DNA of 16,298 nucleotides from Candidatus Brockarchaeota archaeon (GTDB lineage Archaea; Thermoproteota; EX4484-205; DTQO01). The notes beneath the pieces were generated by a model that made no database searches, had not been told where the DNA came from, and worked only from the letters and a program-made list of their open reading frames with translations. Of this stretch, positions 12,936 to 16,298 are shown one piece after another. Made by a program: the position numbers and the translations under genes. Numbering within the stretch: position 1 is the first letter of the stretch; each line of letters starts with the position of its first letter. The stretch spans positions 1 to 16,298 of the forward strand of contig JAFNJA010000031.1 in the NCBI GenBank assembly GCA_017601265.1, in the 5' to 3' direction.

Positions 12936-14015
12936 TCAAGCTGACTTGCCCCTGGCCGCGACGTCCCAAACCGACTCGACAACCCCGCCTCGAACGGCGA
13001 ATATTTTTTCGTGAAGGTTCACTGTCGTGCAGCCGTGGCTTGGAATGAGTTCTATTTTGTCCTCCAAACAGAGCTTGGCCCCTTCCTCGAGCTTTAGTAT
13101 CCCGTGCTCCTCGCTCAACCTCGAGACCGTTGCCCCTTCCACGCCCTTAACGACCGGGAGGCCGAATTCCGTCGTGATCGATTTCATTCCGGCGTCCACG
13201 ACTGCCCTTCCGGGCGCTGGGCAACTGATGACGGTGGTCAGCACTCTAAGGGCGCAGTCGAATTCCTGCACGACCTTCTTGTACCTCGCGTCCATGGTGG
13301 CGTACGATCCGGCCTGGACTTCCGTTACGCCCGGATAGGAACCGGTGATATCGTACGTCCCGGTCCCCCCTCCGCTCACCACGCCTACTTCGAACCCATC
13401 CTCCTCTAAAAGCGACTTCGTGCCGAGCAACGCATTGAGAGCCTTCAAGCACTCGCTCCTCCTCTCCCCGTAGTTCTCTATGTAAACGGCGTGGCCCTCG
13501 TACCCCATTAAGCCCCTCAAGTTTATGCCCTTCATCTGCGCGATCTTTTTCGCGAGCTGCAGGGCTTCTTTTCCCGGCTTTGCGCCGCACCTCCCCATCC
13601 CGACATCGACTTCTATCAACACGTCGACGCTCTTCCCGGCGGACAGGGCCATGTCCGAGATCGTTTGGGCGTTGGAAGGATCGTCGACGGCGATCGCCAA
13701 GTTGCACTTGCCGAGCAGTTCAAGTAGGCGCTCGATCTTCTTCCTCCCGACTATTTGGTTGGCTACAAGTATGTCGTCCACCCCGCGAGCCGCCATCGCT
13801 TCCGCCTCTCCAAGCTTCGCGCACGTTATGCCCTTAGCGCCCGCGCGCAACTGCATAAGGGCTATTTCCGGGCACTTGTGCGTCTTCACGTGAGGCCGCA
13901 ACTTGGCCTCCCTTTCCGCGAAGAAATCCGCCATCTTCCTTATGTTGCCCTCTAGAAGGTCGAGATCTACCACCAGGGCCGGCGTGTCGAGTTCGTTCAA
14001 ACTGCAAACAGGCAT
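12936..14015 (-). CDS. D-threonine aldolase/D-serine dehydratase-like PLP enzyme
   Basis: A 359-residue fold-type III PLP enzyme with an alanine-racemase-like N-terminal barrel and the DSD1/D-threonine aldolase C-terminal domain. The PLP lysine is in LRPHVKTHK (39-47, probably Lys44). VIEVDVGMGRCG-like sequence (LIEVDVGMGRCG) and VVSGGGTGTYD follow, and the metal site PSHGCTTVNLHE is near the C-terminus. The family acts on D-3-hydroxy amino acids: aldol cleavage of D-threonine to glycine and acetaldehyde, or dehydration of D-serine to pyruvate. The metal pair here is His-x-Cys as in eukaryotic-type zinc D-serine dehydratase, while classical D-threonine aldolases have His-x-Asp, but this does not settle the reaction. 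It lies 68 nt after the Gfo/Idh/MocA gene on the same strand with no clear promoter between, so the two are probably cotranscribed. Confidence 0.88.
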   Translation of the reverse strand: MPVCSLNELDTPALVVDLDLLEGNIRKMADFFAEREAKLRPHVKTHKCPEIALMQLRAGAKGITCAKLGEAEAMAARGVDDILVANQIVGRKKIERLLELLGKCNLAIAVDDPSNAQTISDMALSAGKSVDVLIEVDVGMGRCGAKPGKEALQLAKKIAQMKGINLRGLMGYEGHAVYIENYGERRSECLKALNALLGTKSLLEEDGFEVGVVSGGGTGTYDITGSYPGVTEVQAGSYATMDARYKKVVQEFDCALRVLTTVISCPAPGRAVVDAGMKSITTEFGLPVVKGVEGATVSRLSEEHGILKLEEGAKLCLEDKIELIPSHGCTTVNLHEKIFAVRGGVVESVWDVAARGKSA

Positions 14016-14083
14016 GCAGGTGAGGCGGTTTAGCCCCTGGTAATAGCCCTTCCGCCCTTGCGTTCGACCGGGACCTGCCTTTT

Positions 14084-15136
14084 TTACCTTCTTCTCTTCT
14101 TGACGGCTCGGCGCGGCGCTCCGGCCGCGATCGGCAATTTGACCGGTTGCTTGGTCCTCATCGATTGGTTTGCGGCAACCGTGATCTCCAGCGTCTTCAA
14201 CCCGTCAGCGTATTGGCACAGTACCTTTGACGGGTCCCTTTCCTTGACCGCCTCGATGAAGGCGCCGTCCTCTATGGCGAATATTCCCTCTTCGCCCTTG
14301 ATCTCTTCCGGCTCGGCGCCCTTCCGCAACAGGCGAAGCGAGTGTTCCCAGCCGGTGAATATGGCGGTCATGTTGTTGCAATAGACGTTGAGGCTGACGC
14401 CTCCCCCTCCTCCGTTTGCCGAACAAGACGCCCAAAGGTTGGCTACGGCGCCGTTCTTGAACTTCAAGTTCACGACGCTCGCGTCCTCGATGCTGTACCC
14501 TTCGGGAGCCCCCGCGTTCAAGCCCTTAGCAGCGAATGCGTGAACCTCGGATACCTCGCCGCATATGTACCTCGCTAGATCCACTGTATGGGTCACCTGC
14601 TCCAAGAACTGACCCCCGCTCTTCTCTTTCCTTATCCACCAGCTCCAGATCGCTCCGCCCTCGGCCCTTGGCGTTCCCCCGATCCAGCCTCCGAGCAGAA
14701 GTATGGGTTGATCCCCTCTGGCGAGATCCCTGACGAGCTGCACCCCCCTCCTGTAGCGGTTCATGTAGCCTACGCTCGTCAACAGCTTCTTTTTCTTAAC
14801 CGCTTCCGATATCTTCCTGGCCTGCTCAAAGTCAAGGTTGATGGGCTTCTCGACGAAGAAGGGGACGCCCCTCCTTATGGCCTCGAACTCGGCTCCGTGT
14901 GCGAACGGAGGCAGGCAGAAGTAGGCCGCATCAAGGCTTGAGTTTTCGAACATGCTTTTTGCCTTGTCGAACGCCTTGCCGTCCGTGCCGTACTTCCTAG
15001 CCATCTCTTCGGCCCTCGCTAGGTTGATGTCGCAGAATCCGACGAGCGCAACGTCAGGGTTCTTTGCTAAGCCCTTGAGGTGCTCCTCCGCTATCCCTCC
15101 GCAACCGACGAATCCTACTCTGGTCTTCTCTGGCAT
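14084..15136 (-). CDS. Gfo/Idh/MocA family oxidoreductase
   Basis: A 350-residue NAD(P)-dependent dehydrogenase. The Rossmann motif is VGFVGCGGIAEEH (7-19), followed by DINLARAEEMARKYG; the EKP signature is FVEKPINLD (94-102) and the substrate-binding/catalytic segment is GGQFLEQVTHTVDLARY (174-190) with His183. These enzymes oxidise or reduce sugars, inositols and related polyols. With a fucose-isomerase-like gene directly upstream on the same strand, a deoxysugar or sugar-acid substrate is likely. The C-terminus is unusually basic (PRRAVKKRRR). The ATG lies 27 bp from the centre of a TATA-like box, so the mRNA is probably leaderless, and an inverted repeat sits behind the box. The PLP-enzyme gene follows after 68 nt; that short gap shows no gene or clear signal. 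Confidence 0.9.
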   Translation of the reverse strand: MPEKTRVGFVGCGGIAEEHLKGLAKNPDVALVGFCDINLARAEEMARKYGTDGKAFDKAKSMFENSSLDAAYFCLPPFAHGAEFEAIRRGVPFFVEKPINLDFEQARKISEAVKKKKLLTSVGYMNRYRRGVQLVRDLARGDQPILLLGGWIGGTPRAEGGAIWSWWIRKEKSGGQFLEQVTHTVDLARYICGEVSEVHAFAAKGLNAGAPEGYSIEDASVVNLKFKNGAVANLWASCSANGGGGGVSLNVYCNNMTAIFTGWEHSLRLLRKGAEPEEIKGEEGIFAIEDGAFIEAVKERDPSKVLCQYADGLKTLEITVAANQSMRTKQPVKLPIAAGAPRRAVKKRRR

Positions 15137-15160
15137 GCGCTATCGGCCTCGCCTCGGTCC

Positions 15161-15167
15161 TTTAAGA
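15161..15167 (-). promoter_or_regulatory. TATA-like box of the Gfo/Idh/MocA gene
   Basis: The minus strand reads GTCTTAAAGGA. The centre is about 27 bp before the A of the ATG at 15136, the spacing expected for a leaderless archaeal transcript. Confidence 0.5.
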
Positions 15168-15173
15168 CTTATC

Positions 15174-15189
15174 ATGCCGAAATCGGCAT
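15174..15189. promoter_or_regulatory. Inverted repeat upstream of the Gfo/Idh/MocA gene
   Basis: ATGCCGA-AA-TCGGCAT: two perfect 7-bp arms with a 2-bp spacer. The centre is about 46 bp from the predicted transcription start, just upstream of the TATA-like box, and 22 bp after the stop of the isomerase gene. It fits an operator or activator site; as RNA it could also form a 3' hairpin for the isomerase transcript. Confidence 0.5.
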
Positions 15190-15211
15190 CAATCGTGGTA
15201 GATGCCCAAGT

Positions 15212-16298
15212 TCAGCCACTCGGGACGCGTTCCCATATCGGCCTGATCCGCTCTTTGGCTTCGAGCCCCAGGACGACCGGAACTATGCCCGAGATCTCGC
15301 AATAGTACGTCAGCGGCCTGACCCTGTTGCCGACGACCCCCAGAACGTGGTTTGACGGGAACAGGCTGATGAACTCGTCGAAGTCGCAATGAAGCCTGAC
15401 GTGGACGTGGGGCCAAGTCGGGTTCGTCTGAGCGTTCAACGCTCTGCGTTCTTCGGGAGGGAGGTCGAGGCTCTCGCCCAAAGCTATGACCATGTAAGGC
15501 TTGTCGTCCCAAACGGCCATCCTCGCGAAGGTCATCTCGCCGGGGGCGGCGTCAAACTCTACCGACGCCCCCCCGGCCTTGAAGTAAAACTCCAGGGCGG
15601 GGTGGAAGGTGACCTTCTTGAAGTTCTCCTTCGGGTCCATGCTCCTCGAGGCGTACCAGCTCGCGTGGTTTCCCGAGTTGCACCAGTCCCATATTCCCTT
15701 GTCGGGATGGTAAAGGCGCACGTCCATGAATAGGCCCGGAAGCCCGCCGCTGACGTACTTTAAAACCTGCATCGTGAGGGCCGCGAAGGCGTCGGCCTCG
15801 GTCGCGCAAACCGTCGGCTCCTTCGGTCCGTTCCAATCGTACGGATCGTTCATGAGCATCTCCGCCACGTCGCCCAAGCACACGTGTTCCGTCATCTCCC
15901 TCTGGCCTTTCAACCCGCAGAAGTCGAAGCCCTTCTCTTCGTTGACCGCCCTCATTGCGAGGTAGAGCCGTATCTGCCTCTTGAGCGACTCGGGCGTGAG
16001 CATCTTCCCGTCGTACTTTATGCGGTCGCCCAACAATTCCCCGAACCACTTGAAGCCTTTCTCGACCTCCCTTTCGTCGACCTCCTCCATCTTTTTGACG
16101 AGGAGCAGCTGGTCTATCTGCCGGACCGTGACCCCCAGCGTTTTGAGCACCGGCACGAGGTGGTAGTAACCCGTCTCCATGCCCATGGAGTGCCCTCCGT
16201 ACAACCCGTAAACCTCGTTGCGCATGGTCGTGAAGGCCTCGGAGGCCCTTATCCAGTCGAAGACCTGGGCTCGGGTTTTAGGGTCGTCCATGTCCCCA
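15212..16298 (-). CDS. L-fucose/L-arabinose isomerase-like protein, partial at N-terminus
   Basis: The frame is open to the right edge, and an ATG at 16291 is not likely the true start, because fucose-isomerase-family proteins are about 100-200 residues longer at the N-terminus. The visible 362 codons begin in the middle domain: MRNEVYGLYGGHSMGMETGYYHLVPVLKTLGV resembles the 'MR.......G..SMG' block of FucI. Likely metal ligands are Glu165 (CATEADAF), Asp190 (LFMDV) and His315 (PSNHVLG), numbered from the ATG; they correspond to the Glu, Asp and His of E. coli FucI. Such enzymes interconvert aldoses and ketoses, for example L-fucose to L-fuculose, with Mn2+. The family call is good, while the sugar is unknown. 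The dehydrogenase gene follows after 75 bp with its own promoter. Confidence 0.82.
   Translation of the reverse strand, partial: GDMDDPKTRAQVFDWIRASEAFTTMRNEVYGLYGGHSMGMETGYYHLVPVLKTLGVTVRQIDQLLLVKKMEEVDEREVEKGFKWFGELLGDRIKYDGKMLTPESLKRQIRLYLAMRAVNEEKGFDFCGLKGQREMTEHVCLGDVAEMLMNDPYDWNGPKEPTVCATEADAFAALTMQVLKYVSGGLPGLFMDVRLYHPDKGIWDWCNSGNHASWYASRSMDPKENFKKVTFHPALEFYFKAGGASVEFDAAPGEMTFARMAVWDDKPYMVIALGESLDLPPEERRALNAQTNPTWPHVHVRLHCDFDEFISLFPSNHVLGVVGNRVRPLTYYCEISGIVPVVLGLEAKERIRPIWERVPSG

Noticed and set aside
1..16298. CRISPR arrays, tRNAs, insertion sequences.
   Set aside because: No regularly spaced direct repeats, no T-loop/acceptor pairing in the intergenic gaps, and no transposase or terminal inverted repeats were seen.

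Overview
The window comes from an archaeon. It encodes a RadA recombinase with an N-terminal helix-hairpin-helix domain, an archaeal-length family B DNA polymerase and a small SWIM zinc-finger protein. Most genes are preceded by TATA-like boxes 25-40 bp upstream of the start, several of which look leaderless. High GC content, TTG starts and the gene repertoire suggest a member of the TACK side of the archaea (Bathyarchaeia, Thaumarchaeota/Aigarchaeota or a relative). This placement is an inference; no rRNA gene is present to confirm it.

Left part (1-7110), mostly information processing. The tail of an ABC-transporter permease meets radA tail to tail. Divergent from radA is a small protein with a PH/GRAM-like domain and a zinc ribbon, which converges on a family B DNA polymerase. 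The polymerase keeps all polymerase motifs but has lost most of its proofreading exonuclease residues. Divergent from it is an FAD-dependent dehydrogenase of the COG2509 type. This gene overlaps by 4 nt the end of a calcineurin-like phosphoesterase gene (COG1407/PdeM type), which shares a TATA-containing promoter region with a divergent SWIM protein.

Middle part (7126-9578). A short four-helix DUF1616-like membrane protein is followed by a two-CCG-domain iron-sulfur protein (LutA/HdrB-like) and a LUD-domain ferredoxin protein (LutB-like). The last two overlap by 8 nt and probably form an electron-transfer unit for oxidation of lactate or another 2-hydroxy acid. No LutC is present.

Right part (9580-16298), an accessory catabolic region. 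It encodes a uroporphyrinogen-decarboxylase-fold protein that lacks the HemE signature, an amidohydrolase_2-type hydrolase, a HAD phosphatase, a D-threonine aldolase/D-serine dehydratase-like PLP enzyme, a Gfo/Idh/MocA sugar dehydrogenase and an L-fucose/L-arabinose isomerase-like protein that runs off the window. Together they look like a pathway for an unusual sugar or sugar acid, perhaps with amino-acid or C1 side chemistry. The substrate cannot be read from the sequence. Several promoters here carry perfect or near-perfect palindromes 40-50 bp upstream of the predicted leaderless starts, suggesting local transcription factor control.

The most notable observations are the proofreading-dead but polymerase-competent PolB, and the two perfect palindromes (18 and 22 bp) in front of the URO-D-like gene. 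No tRNA, rRNA, CRISPR array, insertion sequence or transposase was recognised.
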